A program made the position numbers and the translations under genes. A stretch of DNA of 64,000 nt from Deinococcus sp. Arct2-2 (lineage in GTDB: Bacteria > Deinococcota > Deinococci > Deinococcales > Deinococcaceae): contig NZ_SSNW01000009.1 of the NCBI RefSeq assembly GCF_004801315.1, forward strand, positions 45,725 to 109,724, given 5' to 3'. Below, piece after piece: positions 1 through 11,605 of this stretch. Each line of letters starts with the position of its first letter. Within the stretch, counting starts at the first letter, position 1. Under the pieces are notes generated by a model. The model ran no database searches, was not told where the DNA came from, and worked only from the letters and a program-made list of their open reading frames with translations.

Positions 1-1359
1 GAAGTTAGCGATGGCGTTGATGAGCTGGCGGTCTATCCCGGCCTTCTTGAGCTGCGCCTGCGGGAAAACGTGATGCACTTGCAGCTTGCTAAGTGAGCCA
101 AGGAGTGCGTTACGCAGCTCAATGCCGCTTTCCCAGTCGCGGGCGTGCTCGACCCGGCTGAGCATGTACAGCATGGGGTAGAAGCGTGCTCCCCTCGTCG
201 AGCCTTCAAAGTCTTCGGGACGTACCTTCAGGTCACCCCGGTTGCGCCTCAAGTCGGCAATCAGGCGGTCAAGTGCCCCTTCCGGATGGCTGATGAGGTT
301 CAGGTCACGCGCCAAAACACTTTCTGTGGAGCTTGCGTACCGCCCCCACAAGAAGGTGTGAATGTACCAGTAGAGCAGCTTCTGCCGCTCAGTGTGGCTG
401 TTGAAGTCCTTGCCCCGCTGATGGACGTAGCGGGCCATGAGAGGGAACGAGTAGCGGCTGCCCAGCACTTGGTCGCTGTCGAGGCCCAAGGACGAATTCA
501 CCAGATTCAGCAGGCGGTTGATGGCCTTCTTCGAGTCTGCCAAGCCTTGCTGAAACTGAGCTGGCGTGACGTGCGAGAGGGCCGCGTAATACGCTTCTCC
601 AGTTACGACGGCGTTGATGACGCGCATCAGCCAGTCGAGCTTGAAGTGAAAGCCTATCGCCGACCACTCGCGCAGGGCTTTTTGCATCTCCTCCCGCGCC
701 TGTGGCCATTCAGCGCACACTTTGGCCAGCGCCAAGTCCCCGCTCGACAGCTTGGTGCCGCCGCTGTTGACCTTGTTGAAGATTTCTACGACGGTTTCGA
801 CAGTTTTGTCTTCCCCAACAATTTCTTCGATATGTACACGAATATCCGCAACCGTCTTGAGCCGATTAAGTCGGTCGCTGAACACATCCGCTTGAGCTTC
901 TTCATATGTTCTATAAAACTTTCCAATAAGTTTGCCTGCCTTGGCGCTGTCGGTAAACAGCTCAGTGACACTGAGCCAGAGAGGGTTGTTTTGCATTTTT
1001 TGCGGCGCGTAGAACTCGAACTCTTCGGTTTCGAGGTTGAAGTACAGCCCCGTGAACGCTTTGGGGTTGCCGTCAAAAAAACGGGGTGGTTTGCCCCGCA
1101 TCACGCCGTACAAGCTGGTCATGCGCTGCTGGCCGTCCAAGAGTAAGCTAACGGCTCCTAAGCTGGAGGCGGCTCCCCCTCTGGTCGCCGTCGTGTCGCC
1201 CCGCGTTATCCACGTCAGCAGACTGCCCACTGGGTAGCGGTGGTACAACGAGCGCATCAGGCCACGCACTTGGTCGCGGTTCCAGACGTAGCCGCGCTGA
1301 AACTCTGGGAGTGCCACGGTGTTCAGGTCAATCTGGCTGAGGATGTCCGCGATTTTCAT
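1..1359 (-). CDS. DUF262 (GmrSD-like) protein, 3' end cut by window edge
   Basis: The reading frame runs from an ATG at 1359 leftward through position 1 without a stop, giving 453 codons of an incomplete protein. The N-terminus has the DUF262/ParB-like nuclease signature: PEFQRGYVW near residues 18-26 and DGQQR at 75-79. At residues 429-433 there is HHVFP followed by QAQL, which matches the start of the C-terminal HNH-type (DUF1524) domain of GmrSD-like proteins. GmrSD enzymes are NTP-dependent nucleases that cleave modified DNA, and other DUF262 proteins occur in phage defence loci. It is the last visible gene of a leftward operon with hsdM, hsdS and a metallopeptidase gene, 47 bp after the latter. 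A defence role is inferred from family and context. Confidence 0.85.
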   Translation of the reverse strand, partial: MKIADILSQIDLNTVALPEFQRGYVWNRDQVRGLMRSLYHRYPVGSLLTWITRGDTTATRGGAASSLGAVSLLLDGQQRMTSLYGVMRGKPPRFFDGNPKAFTGLYFNLETEEFEFYAPQKMQNNPLWLSVTELFTDSAKAGKLIGKFYRTYEEAQADVFSDRLNRLKTVADIRVHIEEIVGEDKTVETVVEIFNKVNSGGTKLSSGDLALAKVCAEWPQAREEMQKALREWSAIGFHFKLDWLMRVINAVVTGEAYYAALSHVTPAQFQQGLADSKKAINRLLNLVNSSLGLDSDQVLGSRYSFPLMARYVHQRGKDFNSHTERQKLLYWYIHTFLWGRYASSTESVLARDLNLISHPEGALDRLIADLRRNRGDLKVRPEDFEGSTRGARFYPMLYMLSRVEHARDWESGIELRNALLGSLSKLQVHHVFPQAQLKKAGIDRQLINAIANF

Positions 1360-1406
1360 AGGTTGGTTGTCACGCTACCACTGCTGCCGCACCCACCTGC
1401 ACCTAT

Positions 1407-2351
1407 TTACGTGTCGTCTAGCTCTGAATCCGTGGGTGCCCAGAACTGCCGGGCGAACAACTGCTGCATGGAGTCTGTCGCCGCTTGTGCCCCTCTGCCT
1501 GTCTTTTTAAGGGCCGACTGCCCCCACCGCTCCAAGTCCCCGGATACGGTGAGTACCGTCGTGAAGCTGATAGGCGGAATCGTGTCCCCAAATTGGCCGA
1601 TGAAGTTGGCTAAGTATTCTTCCGATTTCGCGTAGACCCCTTGCCGTCCAGTCACGAGATACAACACCGACTCCGCTTCGATTTCCCGCTCAGCCAAGGG
1701 CAAGCGCGAACGCTCATCCCAGCTCTTTTCATTGGGGGCTTTACCCAAGTGACCACACAGCACATGGGCCAATTCATGGATGAGCGTGGCGTAACGCTCT
1801 TCGAGTGGTTGGGTCGAGTTCAGCATGACCACGAAGCGCCCTTTTTCATGTGCTTCGGTTCGGCGGACGTAACCTGCTTTCAGCGGCTCCATCGGTTGCT
1901 GCTCGACCAAGATGCCTTCTTGTTCGGCATGGGCCAGCGTGTTGTCCCACACCTGGGGTGCAAGCCGCCCACCCACCGCGAAAGGATGCAGTGCCTGTTC
2001 TGGAATACGCGAGTCGTCTCCCGCTGTATCGGTAAGGTCGTACACGAAGTGAACGGGGCCGAACGGTACCAGCACAACCAGTGGACGGGCTTCCGGCAGC
2101 ACCATGCGCCGGTGCTCGCGTTTCCATTTGGCTGCCGTGGCCACATAGGTGGCTTCTGGGCGCTGCATCCGAATAAGGAAGGTGTTGTAGGGGCTGTACT
2201 GCGTGAATTTCCGAATGAACCGCAACGTATTGAGGTACTGCTGGCTGCCCCGATAGTCCCGGCTGCGCTGAAACAGCTCATCGAGTGTGTCCAGTTTAAC
2301 GAAGTCATCAAACAGGGGCGGAAGTTCTCGGCCATACAAATCCGCGTTCAT
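1407..2351 (-). CDS. HExxH metallopeptidase with ArdC-like N-terminus
   Basis: A 314-residue protein. HELAH at residues 192-196, preceded by LI and followed by VLCGHLG, is the zinc-binding motif of ImmA/IrrE-type peptidases. A later EIEAESV could supply the third ligand. The N-terminal part (YSPYNTFLI near 53-61, then VATAAKW) resembles the N-terminal domain of ArdC-type antirestriction proteins, which bind single-stranded DNA. The start codon overlaps the hsdS stop by 4 nt (ATGA, 2348-2351), so translation is probably coupled. Placed after a type I methylase and specificity gene, it may be an antirestriction, regulatory or defence component. ImmA/IrrE peptidases classically cleave repressors. 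The substrate here is unknown. Confidence 0.8.
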   Translation of the reverse strand: MNADLYGRELPPLFDDFVKLDTLDELFQRSRDYRGSQQYLNTLRFIRKFTQYSPYNTFLIRMQRPEATYVATAAKWKREHRRMVLPEARPLVVLVPFGPVHFVYDLTDTAGDDSRIPEQALHPFAVGGRLAPQVWDNTLAHAEQEGILVEQQPMEPLKAGYVRRTEAHEKGRFVVMLNSTQPLEERYATLIHELAHVLCGHLGKAPNEKSWDERSRLPLAEREIEAESVLYLVTGRQGVYAKSEEYLANFIGQFGDTIPPISFTTVLTVSGDLERWGQSALKKTGRGAQAATDSMQQLFARQFWAPTDSELDDT

Positions 2352-4376
2352 AGAGAACCTCCAAGCCGCAGTAGTAGACGGTCAAACAAGTCTTTGGGGA
2401 CAGCCGAGCGGTGTTCCCCACTGTTGAATCGGTTGAAAGCATCCAAGTCATGAGCCAAGCGCCCAGCTACCGTGGCGTGATGCCGCCCGACTGTTCTGGC
2501 GAAAGCGTGTATGCCTCCTACCGTATGGTTGCCACTCTGCAAGTAGGGCTGCCAGACGGCTTCGGGAATCAAGGCTTCGCGGGCGTAGGCATGCGCCTCC
2601 TTCTCGGCTGGAGCCGGGTCACTGTAGGTCACCAATTCTTTGCCCATGACTGCCGCATGGCCATGCCAGATGTGGCCCAGTTCGTGAAACAAGTTGAACC
2701 AAAACACGTCGATGTGCGGGTAGCGCATGGAGAGAGCAACCACCGGCTGGGTCGGGGGCTTGGCCTCAGCATCCAACCAGAACGCCGCTCCACTGGTCTT
2801 GCTGCCCTTGGGGTGCTTGAGCAGCACAAAGCGCACGCCTGCCGCCTTGAGAACATCTGGAACCTGCAAGATGCCGTCCAGCGTCATAGACAGCTCTGCA
2901 AGGTCATGGACTGCCCTGTCCAAAGCTTCCCGCGAGTAGGCTTGGACTTGCTGGCGTGCCGCTATCTCACGTGCCTGTGTCACCCAATCGGTCTGGGCGG
3001 CCGGGTCTGCGCCCGCACTCGCCCGGAAGTGAACAGCCGGGTCAAAAGTAGGGATGTGATGCGGTTCAAAGGGGATGTTGGCGGGTGGCTCTGGCTCAGC
3101 CTGGAGCCGCTTTGCGGCTTCACTCTCTCCGACGGTCACTCGCACCCGCCCCGTCAGCAGGTCTTCCATCAGCCCACGCTTGAGCGTTTGCAGCTTGGCA
3201 AGTTGAGCTTGCTCTTTCTGTTCGCGCAAATTTTGCTGTCCTACAAGTTCTGAAATACGATTTTGCTCAGCCAAAGGAGGAACAAGGAAAGGAAGCTTAC
3301 GCACATCTCCCACTCGCAAATGGCCTACGGTTGAGCCCCCAGTCCACTTATCAATTGTGTCCTGCACATGCTGGCTGTAAATAGAGAGGAGCATGAATTC
3401 AGAAACCATGACCTCTGGATTTGGCCTATAAAGCATGACACGTTGTCCAAGACAGACCTCATCCATGTCTGGTAGGACACATGCTTCACCTGCGGGAGCT
3501 TCGCGAGTGAACACAACATCGCCACGTTTCGGGCTTCCACGACGGTTCCACTTACCAAGTGACTTTGCATCCGTAAAAGTCAAAGTTGATGCGACAAGTC
3601 TCCCATCCCGGATATTCGGTGTCTTGAGCACTGCATAACCATGCTCAGTTTCTGGCGGAGTACGGTTAATACAGTCAAGGATGGCCAAACAGACGTGATT
3701 CGCAGGCTTAACTTCCCACGCCCTCGGCACGCGCCCCAGCACCGTGTCCTGAAACAATTCCGGATTCTTTTCCGGGTCGCGGAGTTGGCCACGTTCGTCT
3801 AGCCCCCGCGTCAGCAGGTCGTGCAGCAAGCCTCGGCGGGCGGCCTGAAGCTTGGCGATGATGCGCCGCGTGTCTTCGATGGTGCGGTCAATCGTATCGA
3901 GGATGTCGGCAATTCGGCGCTGTTCGGAAAGGGGGGGAGCAGGCAGCTTGAGACTCTTCAAGTCACCCAAAACCAGTCTTCTCAAAGCGCTTCCAGAGGT
4001 GAGAATGTCTATTTGTCTCGTAGCATGGTCAAACTTAAGTGCTTGAGAGACGAAGTTAGCAGAATGCTCCTTCTTGAGTTTTATAATCGCTATTGACGAC
4101 AACGTAACAATTTCTTCATCTTGTGTGTAAAGAATTGTTTTGCCTATTGTCCCATCTTTAGAAAAGAGTACGTCGCCCTTCTCCGGAGAACAACCGTTGC
4201 GTTTTAGTAGGTTGAAATCTTTAATCGAAATTATGGTACAGGAGTCGATGTCAATTTTGCCGACGCGCATGTCTTTGACGTTTGCGATTGGCTTCCCAGA
4301 AGTTTGTGGTGTTGGACTAAAGTGTGACCCGTCAGTGATACGTAGTGACATGGTATTTAGTTCTAAGAGAGGGAAT

Positions 4377-4390
<14 letters not shown>
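2348..4390 (-). CDS. hsdS: Type I specificity subunit HsdS fused to an ImmA/IrrE-type peptidase domain
   Basis: A 680-residue protein. Residues about 1-430 carry two HsdS half-units, each with a variable target-recognition domain and a conserved helix: [15 protein letters not shown] after the first and [13 protein letters not shown] after the second. About 130 residues of linker follow, then a C-terminal domain with FHELGH (H569, E570, H573) and [10 protein letters not shown], which is the ImmA/IrrE zinc peptidase pattern. Ordinary HsdS is about 400-450 residues, so this is a true extension in one frame. The ATG at 4390 is chosen because GGGAG lies about 7 nt upstream and it overlaps the hsdM end, as is common; a start at 4414 is possible. 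HsdS sets DNA target specificity of the M2S/R2M2S complex. The role of the peptidase is unknown. Confidence 0.88.
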
Positions 4391-6944
<2,554 letters not shown>

Positions 6945-7050
6945 GAAATCGTCTTCAAGATACCCGCCCCTGTTGAGCAAGAAGGCGGCACATCTTCCGG
7001 GGTTGGTCACATCTGCTTGCATGAGAGGGCGAGCTGCGCTTAGATGAGGC

Positions 7051-8001
7051 GTGAATAAGAACCTGCTCTCCGGACTTTTGGCGGCGTTGGTGCTCGTCTG
7101 TGCTGCCTTTGCCGGGTACTACTTCGCGGTAGCCGTACCCGCCCGCGAACAGGCGACGCTGGCCCTAGAGCAGCAACGTGTGGCGGCGCAGGCAGCCAAG
7201 GCAACGGCACAGGCCAGCCAAGCCAAACTGGAAGCACAAAAGCAGGCGGCTGAAGAAGCGGCGGCGCAGGCCAAACGGGACGCTGAGGGGCAGGCCGAAT
7301 CCGAAGCCCAGCAAGCCGCCCAAGAGGTACAGGACGCCAAAGACCAACGCAGTGCTTACCTTGCTTCCTGTCAGCGCAAGGCCGAGAACGACTACTGGGT
7401 GTACGTGAAACTCAACGGCACGCCTGCCGAAGGACAGTTAGATGTGTACAACGCGCCTCAGTACGTCTGGGATAGAGCCACTGCACAAAAGAAAGAGCGG
7501 CTGGACGAGTGCTTCCGGCTGGTGGATTCCGGCGTGAACCCCGACGATTTGGAGGGGACGCTGACCCCGTTGGAGTTGCCGAACACCCAACTGGCCCTCT
7601 ACACCGACGATAGCGCAGCATTCGGCATCACCGACGAGGAGGTGAACCGCATTGTCGTGGCTTACCTCGCGGCAGGCGAACTCAGTGACCCCGCTTCGGC
7701 GCTGAACATGTACGCCGACAACGTGACTTACTTCAAGCAAGGGCTAAAGCCTAAATCGTTCTTGTATGCAGACAAGAGCGCCTACTTCAAACGCTGGCCC
7801 AGCCGTACCTATTCGTTGGCCTCACAGGTGGCAACCTTGTCGGACGGCGGCCTGACCCGGCAGGTGCGCTTCGACTACGACTACCGGGTCGAGCGCCCCG
7901 GCAAAACGCTGGCAGGACGCGCCTACACCGTACTGGGGCTGGAGAGGCTCGGTAGCGAACTGGCGATTACCAGTGAAACTGGGGAAGTGTACAAGCAGTA
8001 A
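7051..8001 (+). CDS. Membrane-anchored coiled-coil protein with possible NTF2-like C-terminus
   Basis: A 316-residue protein starting with GTG. It has one N-terminal hydrophobic segment (residues about 5-27) that could be a signal anchor, then an Ala/Gln/Lys/Glu-rich coiled coil (about 30-95). The C-terminal half contains [16 protein letters not shown] followed by MYADNVTYF, a pattern like the first helix and strand of NTF2-like/SnoaL domains. That assignment is tentative. It is divergent from hsdM with 106 bp between starts and shares no obvious function with it. No strong Shine-Dalgarno is seen (GAGG lies 1 nt before the GTG). I do not recognise a named family. Confidence 0.75.
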   Translation: MNKNLLSGLLAALVLVCAAFAGYYFAVAVPAREQATLALEQQRVAAQAAKATAQASQAKLEAQKQAAEEAAAQAKRDAEGQAESEAQQAAQEVQDAKDQRSAYLASCQRKAENDYWVYVKLNGTPAEGQLDVYNAPQYVWDRATAQKKERLDECFRLVDSGVNPDDLEGTLTPLELPNTQLALYTDDSAAFGITDEEVNRIVVAYLAAGELSDPASALNMYADNVTYFKQGLKPKSFLYADKSAYFKRWPSRTYSLASQVATLSDGGLTRQVRFDYDYRVERPGKTLAGRAYTVLGLERLGSELAITSETGEVYKQ

Positions 8002-8173
8002 GGGAGCAGAGACAGGACGTGACGTGGGTGCTGAGTGGCCCACGTCCGTCTTCTTTCTATGGACGTCATCAGCTAGACCGGCATTCGTAGGGGTGCAGGC
8101 CCTGCTCTCCTGCCGTGACGTAGGTGCCCTGCGGCCTCGCCGAACAAGGCGTGGCTCTCTGTTCATTTCCGTG

Positions 8174-8297
8174 TTGGATGCCGAGTTAAGACGGGGCAAA
8201 ATGGGCCGATTGGTTTGCACCACAGGCCTTCTGCCCTGCGGCGGCGTTCCCGCAGATGGGAATGTTCCGAGTTGAATTCTGAGTTGGATGCCGAGTT
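8174..8297. repeat. Two 14-bp direct repeats
   Basis: TTGGATGCCGAGTT occurs at 8174-8187 and 8284-8297, 110 bp apart. Related GAGTTG motifs lie around the second copy. Function unknown. Confidence 0.7.
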
Positions 8298-8643
8298 GGA
8301 CACAGGTCCGCTCCGAGAAGAACCGGCTCCTGCGGTTCAGGTTCAGCGCCAGCCGTCCCCCTTCACAGGTGCAGCGGAGCAGTTCTTCGGCTTGGCCTTG
8401 GTTGTTCAGCACCGCCCCACTGTATTGAGGGGGTCACTGGCCGCTGGGCGCGGATGGCGTTCACGGCACAGTTGCTCTTGCTGGACAGCGTTCACTGCAC
8501 TTTCGGGTGGGGCGGCTCTTGCTAAGCGGCCCAGCCGAGCCGAACGTACCGCCTTAGGCGGATGAGTTACCCCCGCCGACGAGGGTTCAGGGGATTGACA
8601 GGTTTCGGGAAAGCACACGATAATCCTCGTCCATCGTTTGGAG

Positions 8644-8678
8644 ACGATTCCGACAGAGCCTGTCCCATTAGGAATCGT
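8644..8678. other. Inverted repeat / hairpin
   Basis: ACGATTCC (8644-8651) pairs with GGAATCGT (8671-8678). A smaller GACA/TGTC hairpin (8652-8655 with 8661-8664) sits inside. There is no T-tract, so it does not look like a terminator. It lies upstream of the larger structured element. Confidence 0.5.
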
Positions 8679-8793
8679 TCATCCGTCCGTCTATTTTATT
8701 AGCCGAAATGTAAGGCCACGAAGCAGGACAGCGTGAGAGTAAGCACTGGGGTTGGGACACAAGGTGCCGAGAAGCGTTGAGAACCAGTTGGTC

Positions 8794-8936
8794 CGCCGGA
8801 CTGCCACAAGCAGACCGCACCGCTGGAGCGTGAACGTTTGACGTTCATCACCTGACTTCGGCCTTCCCGGCCTTATCCCTTCTGGCCCTTGAGCAGAAGC
8901 GGCCCTTCAAGGTTCACGCTCCAACGCAGTCCGGCG
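8794..8936 (+). ncRNA. Candidate structured RNA or long 5' leader (unclassified)
   Basis: Two nested perfect inverted repeats make one long stem. CGCCGGACTGC (8794-8804) pairs with GCAGTCCGGCG (8926-8936), and TGGAGCGTGAAC (8824-8835) pairs with GTTCACGCTCCA (8912-8923). A 19-nt bulge lies on the 5' side and only 2 nt on the 3' side. The ~75-nt apical region holds further short stems such as CTTCTG/CAGAAG. The element ends 38 nt before the start codon of the next gene, so it could be a structured leader, a separate RNA, or a DNA palindrome bound by a protein. Strand is assumed from the downstream gene. It does not match 6S, tmRNA, SRP or RNase P RNA as far as I can tell. Confidence 0.4.
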
Positions 8937-8974
8937 CAACGTTTATCGCCGCTCTCGTTTTTAGGAGGTTTCCC

Positions 8975-9271
8975 GTGAATTTTACTGCTCCATCTATCCT
9001 CGCGTCTGATTTTGAAGGTCTCTTGAAGGCCCTGGACGCCCATCTTGCCCACGACGTGTTGGCTCTGCGGAACAGGTACTTACACACCCGTCTTCAAGGC
9101 GCAGAGCAGGTTGGTCTGGCCACTTTGTATAAAGCACGGATGCAGCGTCTCGCCGAGCTGCATGAAAGTCTGGCCTTAGTGACTCTGGAGTTTCAATTGC
9201 AGCAAGAGGTGGACGAAGGCCCTCAAGCAGGCGAAGACCTTGACATCAACAACGATATACCACTGTTCTAA
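8975..9271 (+). CDS. Small hypothetical protein
   Basis: A 98-residue protein, GTG start with a strong AGGAGG Shine-Dalgarno 6 nt upstream, which supports a real gene. It is predicted mostly helical, rich in Leu, His and Glu, with an acidic C-terminus. No signal peptide, membrane segment or known motif is seen. It is the first of three tiny same-strand genes after a structured leader. The context suggests an accessory or mobile region. Function unknown. Confidence 0.65.
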   Translation: MNFTAPSILASDFEGLLKALDAHLAHDVLALRNRYLHTRLQGAEQVGLATLYKARMQRLAELHESLALVTLEFQLQQEVDEGPQAGEDLDINNDIPLF

Positions 9272-9449
9272 GCGTAATCCTGCTGACAGCCTTCTATGAC
9301 GCCTATTTCGCCGTCGGGTCGCCCTGTCTATAGGGAAGGGCCCAAGCTTTCAGGGCATGGGTTTTCCCCACTCCCTGAAGCGCTCACGCTCACGGTTTTC
9401 CCTCGACACTCAAGCTAAGGCCCGCGCCACGGCCACCGGAGAGACAGCT

Positions 9450-9746
9450 ATGACGACTCAACCACGCCCCACGAAGCCCACCGACCTCGTTGCCCTCGTG
9501 GAATTTCTTGACGAGGGCTGTGCCCAGACGGAGAAGGAGCTTGAAATCACCCTCGGATACGCTCTGCGGGATAACGACACAGAAGCCATTCTGGCGGCAG
9601 AAGAGCGCTTACAGAGTATGCAGAAGGCACGACGCCATTGGGCTGAGTGCATCGCCGACATGAAGAGGTTCCCAGAGTGGGAAGCCGTAGCAAGGGGACT
9701 TCTGGTGGTTAATCCAGCCGAAGTGAAGCACCGGGTCTCTGCGTGA
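9450..9746 (+). CDS. Small hypothetical protein, helical
   Basis: A 98-residue protein. I chose the ATG at 9450 over an upstream in-frame ATG at 9357 because GGAGAG lies 8 nt before it and the upstream extension looks non-coding. Its middle is a charged heptad-like helical region (EEFL, EKELEITL, EERLQSMQKARRHW). There is no membrane segment. Its stop overlaps the start of the next gene by 4 nt (GTGA), so the two are probably translated together. Family not recognised. Confidence 0.6.
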   Translation: MTTQPRPTKPTDLVALVEFLDEGCAQTEKELEITLGYALRDNDTEAILAAEERLQSMQKARRHWAECIADMKRFPEWEAVARGLLVVNPAEVKHRVSA

Positions 9747-9964
9747 GCCTGCCCCCGTTCACCCCCGACCTGCGAGAGAAACTGCATCTTCATTTGACCG
9801 CGCTTGGAGCTTGTCAAGCGGATATAGAAGCGTACCTGACCCTTCAGCAGGGCCGCTTTGAACAGCTCACCCCCCGATATGAGCGGGTCGAGCGCCAGAC
9901 TGACGACCTCACCAACCCATACACGGTGCGGGGGCAACGACTCGTGGCCGAATACGAGCGGTGA
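9743..9964 (+). CDS. Small hypothetical protein
   Basis: A 73-residue protein, GTG start inside the GTGA overlap with the previous gene, which implies translational coupling. Charged, probably helical, with many Arg/Glu/Gln residues, and no cysteine motif beyond a single Cys. Family not recognised. The two small coupled genes could be a toxin-antitoxin-like or phage-derived pair, but nothing in the sequence shows this. Confidence 0.55.
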   Translation: MSLPPFTPDLREKLHLHLTALGACQADIEAYLTLQQGRFEQLTPRYERVERQTDDLTNPYTVRGQRLVAEYER

Positions 9965-10105
9965 GGCGTACAGCCTCAGTGAGAATGAGCTGGACGACCT
10001 CGAAAACGTCGTTCTAGGGCCTGTTGGCCAAGTCCAGGACAAAAAAAGGAGGACTCCAGGATTGCCCCTGCACAGATACCATCGGTCACCTTCTTCTAAG
10101 GAATG

Positions 10106-10127
10106 AAAAACCCCGCTGGAGCGGGGC
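10106..10127 (-). terminator. Intrinsic terminator of the lipoprotein gene
   Basis: On the minus strand CCCCGC and GCGGGG form a tight hairpin followed by TTTTT, 19 nt after the stop at 10146. Confidence 0.8.
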
Positions 10128-10145
10128 AAAGGCTAAAGGGGATGC

Positions 10146-10583
10146 TTACTGGCTGACGCGCTTCATACCAATCAAGCCATTGGAGAATGTGCCGTCCGCC
10201 AAAGGAAGTGTGTATCTCCCCAAGTATTGAAAGCGAGGTTCTACGTCGTACTTAAACGACCCCTGAACGTTGTACTGCTTGGCTGAACTGAGCAGCGCCA
10301 TACGACCAGTTTCAGCATCACCACTCACGGTGTATGTGACGCTTGCCGCGTCCGTCCATGTACCACTGACCGCACTTGTAGTGGCGCTTTTCTGAAGGTT
10401 CATCGTTCCGGCCGCAACATAGTCCGTGCATCCAACTGGACTGACGAGTGGCCTAACGCCCTTAGGCTCTCCATCTACACACATTTGAACCGCCCAAGTG
10501 CCACTCACTTCAACAGGAACCTTTGTGCTGCCACAAGCGGCAAGCGTGGCGAGAGTAAGCGAAGCCCAAAGAAATGTTTTCAT
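10146..10583 (-). CDS. Small lipoprotein
   Basis: 145 residues. MKTFLWASLTLATLAACGS is a lipoprotein signal with lipobox LAAC, so the mature protein should be lipid-anchored at Cys17. The rest is a beta-rich domain with repeated Ser/Thr/Gly-Thr-Trp segments (VSGTWAVQ, VSGTWTDA), suggesting a small beta-barrel or sandwich. The ATG at 10583 is chosen because TATAGT (10590-10595) lies 6 nt upstream, the leaderless -10 pattern, with no Shine-Dalgarno. A terminator follows. Function unknown. Confidence 0.75.
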   Translation of the reverse strand: MKTFLWASLTLATLAACGSTKVPVEVSGTWAVQMCVDGEPKGVRPLVSPVGCTDYVAAGTMNLQKSATTSAVSGTWTDAASVTYTVSGDAETGRMALLSSAKQYNVQGSFKYDVEPRFQYLGRYTLPLADGTFSNGLIGMKRVSQ

Positions 10584-10812
10584 AGAGGAACTATAGCGAC
10601 GGTGCTGACTGGGCGGGCAAGAAATACGCCCCGCTTGTGGCAACTGATGAACTTCGCTGCACCACCAGGGCGCATCTCAATTGCCGCCGTTCGGGAGGTT
10701 CTCGGCCAGCTCCAAGCACATCACTCTAAGTGAAAGGCCTGTACTTTGCCTACACGCCCTAGAAACCTTATATGAGGTACAAGCCACTCTGCGTCGTCTG
10801 TTGGCCTAATCG
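10584..10812. other. Intergenic, nothing recognised
   Basis: Apart from the lipoprotein promoter box at 10590-10595, I see only a 28-codon open frame beginning at 10647, which I do not consider supported. Confidence 0.5.
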
Positions 10813-10845
10813 CAAAAAGCGGGCCACCATGGTCGGTGGCCCGGC
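10813..10845 (-). terminator. Intrinsic terminator of the DUF2628 gene
   Basis: GGGCCACC/GGTGGCCC stem (within 10820-10843) followed on the minus strand by GCTTTTTGCG. Confidence 0.8.
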
Positions 10846-10861
10846 ACTGTGCTTGCGGAAT

Positions 10862-11458
10862 CTACTTGTTAAGCGAGATGCCCGCTGGTTGAGGAGCCGC
10901 CGTCTGGTAGCTCTCAAACATGATGTCGCGCTTCTTAGCCTCATATTCGACGGGCGACAAGATGCCTGCCCGGCGCATGTCTTCCAGTGCCCCCAGCTTC
11001 CGCTCGCGCTCGGCGTCAAGTTCGAGCTGTTGGCGCTTGTCGGCGTATTCGGCGTCGGAGATGACCCCTTGGGTGCGGGCGTTGTCGAGGGCGGTCAGGC
11101 GGGCCATAGCCGAGGAGGGCGAAGGCGCAGAGAACGCGGGGCTGGTCACGCCGGGGACGGCGTTGGGGGCGACTCCGCCGCCGTCCCAAAGCTGGGTACC
11201 CTTGCGTTTCAACAGGTACAGGTCGTAATTGGCGAGCACACCGACCACAATCCACAGCGGTATGGTCGCGATGCCGCCAGTGATGGCACTGACGATAAAG
11301 ATGACAGCGAAGTAAATCAGCGCTTTGACCCACACGCCACGGTACAGATACCAGAACACGCCGAAGACAAACGCGGCCCAGTTCCAAGTGGCCAACCAGC
11401 GTCCGCCCTCTCGGTCAAAGCGGCGAAAAGTCTCTTCATAAGATGCGGGTAGCGTCAT
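10862..11458 (-). CDS. DUF2628 membrane protein with SHOCT-like C-terminus
   Basis: 198 residues. The N-terminus has the DUF2628 pattern TWNWAAFVFGVFWYLYRG followed by two hydrophobic segments (about 35-80), so this part is membrane-embedded. A Pro/Ser/Ala linker leads to two short SHOCT-like helical hairpins: ARLTALDNARTQGVISDAEY and the similar LGALEDMRRAGILSPVEYEA. SHOCT domains are small oligomerisation modules. AAGGAG lies 4 nt upstream of the ATG. A clear terminator follows, so it is monocistronic. Exact function unknown. Confidence 0.85.
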   Translation of the reverse strand: MTLPASYEETFRRFDREGGRWLATWNWAAFVFGVFWYLYRGVWVKALIYFAVIFIVSAITGGIATIPLWIVVGVLANYDLYLLKRKGTQLWDGGGVAPNAVPGVTSPAFSAPSPSSAMARLTALDNARTQGVISDAEYADKRQQLELDAERERKLGALEDMRRAGILSPVEYEAKKRDIMFESYQTAAPQPAGISLNK

Positions 11459-11605
11459 GGCACTCCTTGAGGGAAGAACGAGAGAATGAGAAAAGCTGCG
11501 GCCGCCGAAGGGCAGCAGGGCGCTCGCTTGGCTCTGCCAACATAACGGCGGCCGTATCGAGGAGGGGCCGCATACCCAGCAACCCCCCCCAGTTCCCCTA
11601 TCGGG

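Larger units (their letters stand above)
8002..8974. other. Long non-coding interval
   Basis: Short open frames here have no plausible start signals or domain-like sequence, and I regard them as non-coding. The interval holds a 14-bp direct repeat (8174-8187 and 8284-8297), a compact inverted repeat at 8644-8678, and a long nested inverted repeat at 8794-8936 just before the next gene. A possible AT-rich -10 region (TATTTT) lies near 8692. Confidence 0.6.

Noticed and set aside
145..1146. Long rightward open frame opposite the DUF262 gene
   Set aside because: The opposite strand has DUF262 and HHVFP motifs in a continuous frame; this one has no recognisable domain and is a GC-rich shadow.
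7822..8412. 196-codon leftward frame in the non-coding interval
   Set aside because: It overlaps the end of a supported gene, has no start signal, and its repetitive VQLGIQLRIQLG stretch comes from the 14-bp direct repeats.
8794..8936. Retron msr-msd RNA
   Set aside because: A long hairpin is present, but no reverse transcriptase gene is nearby.
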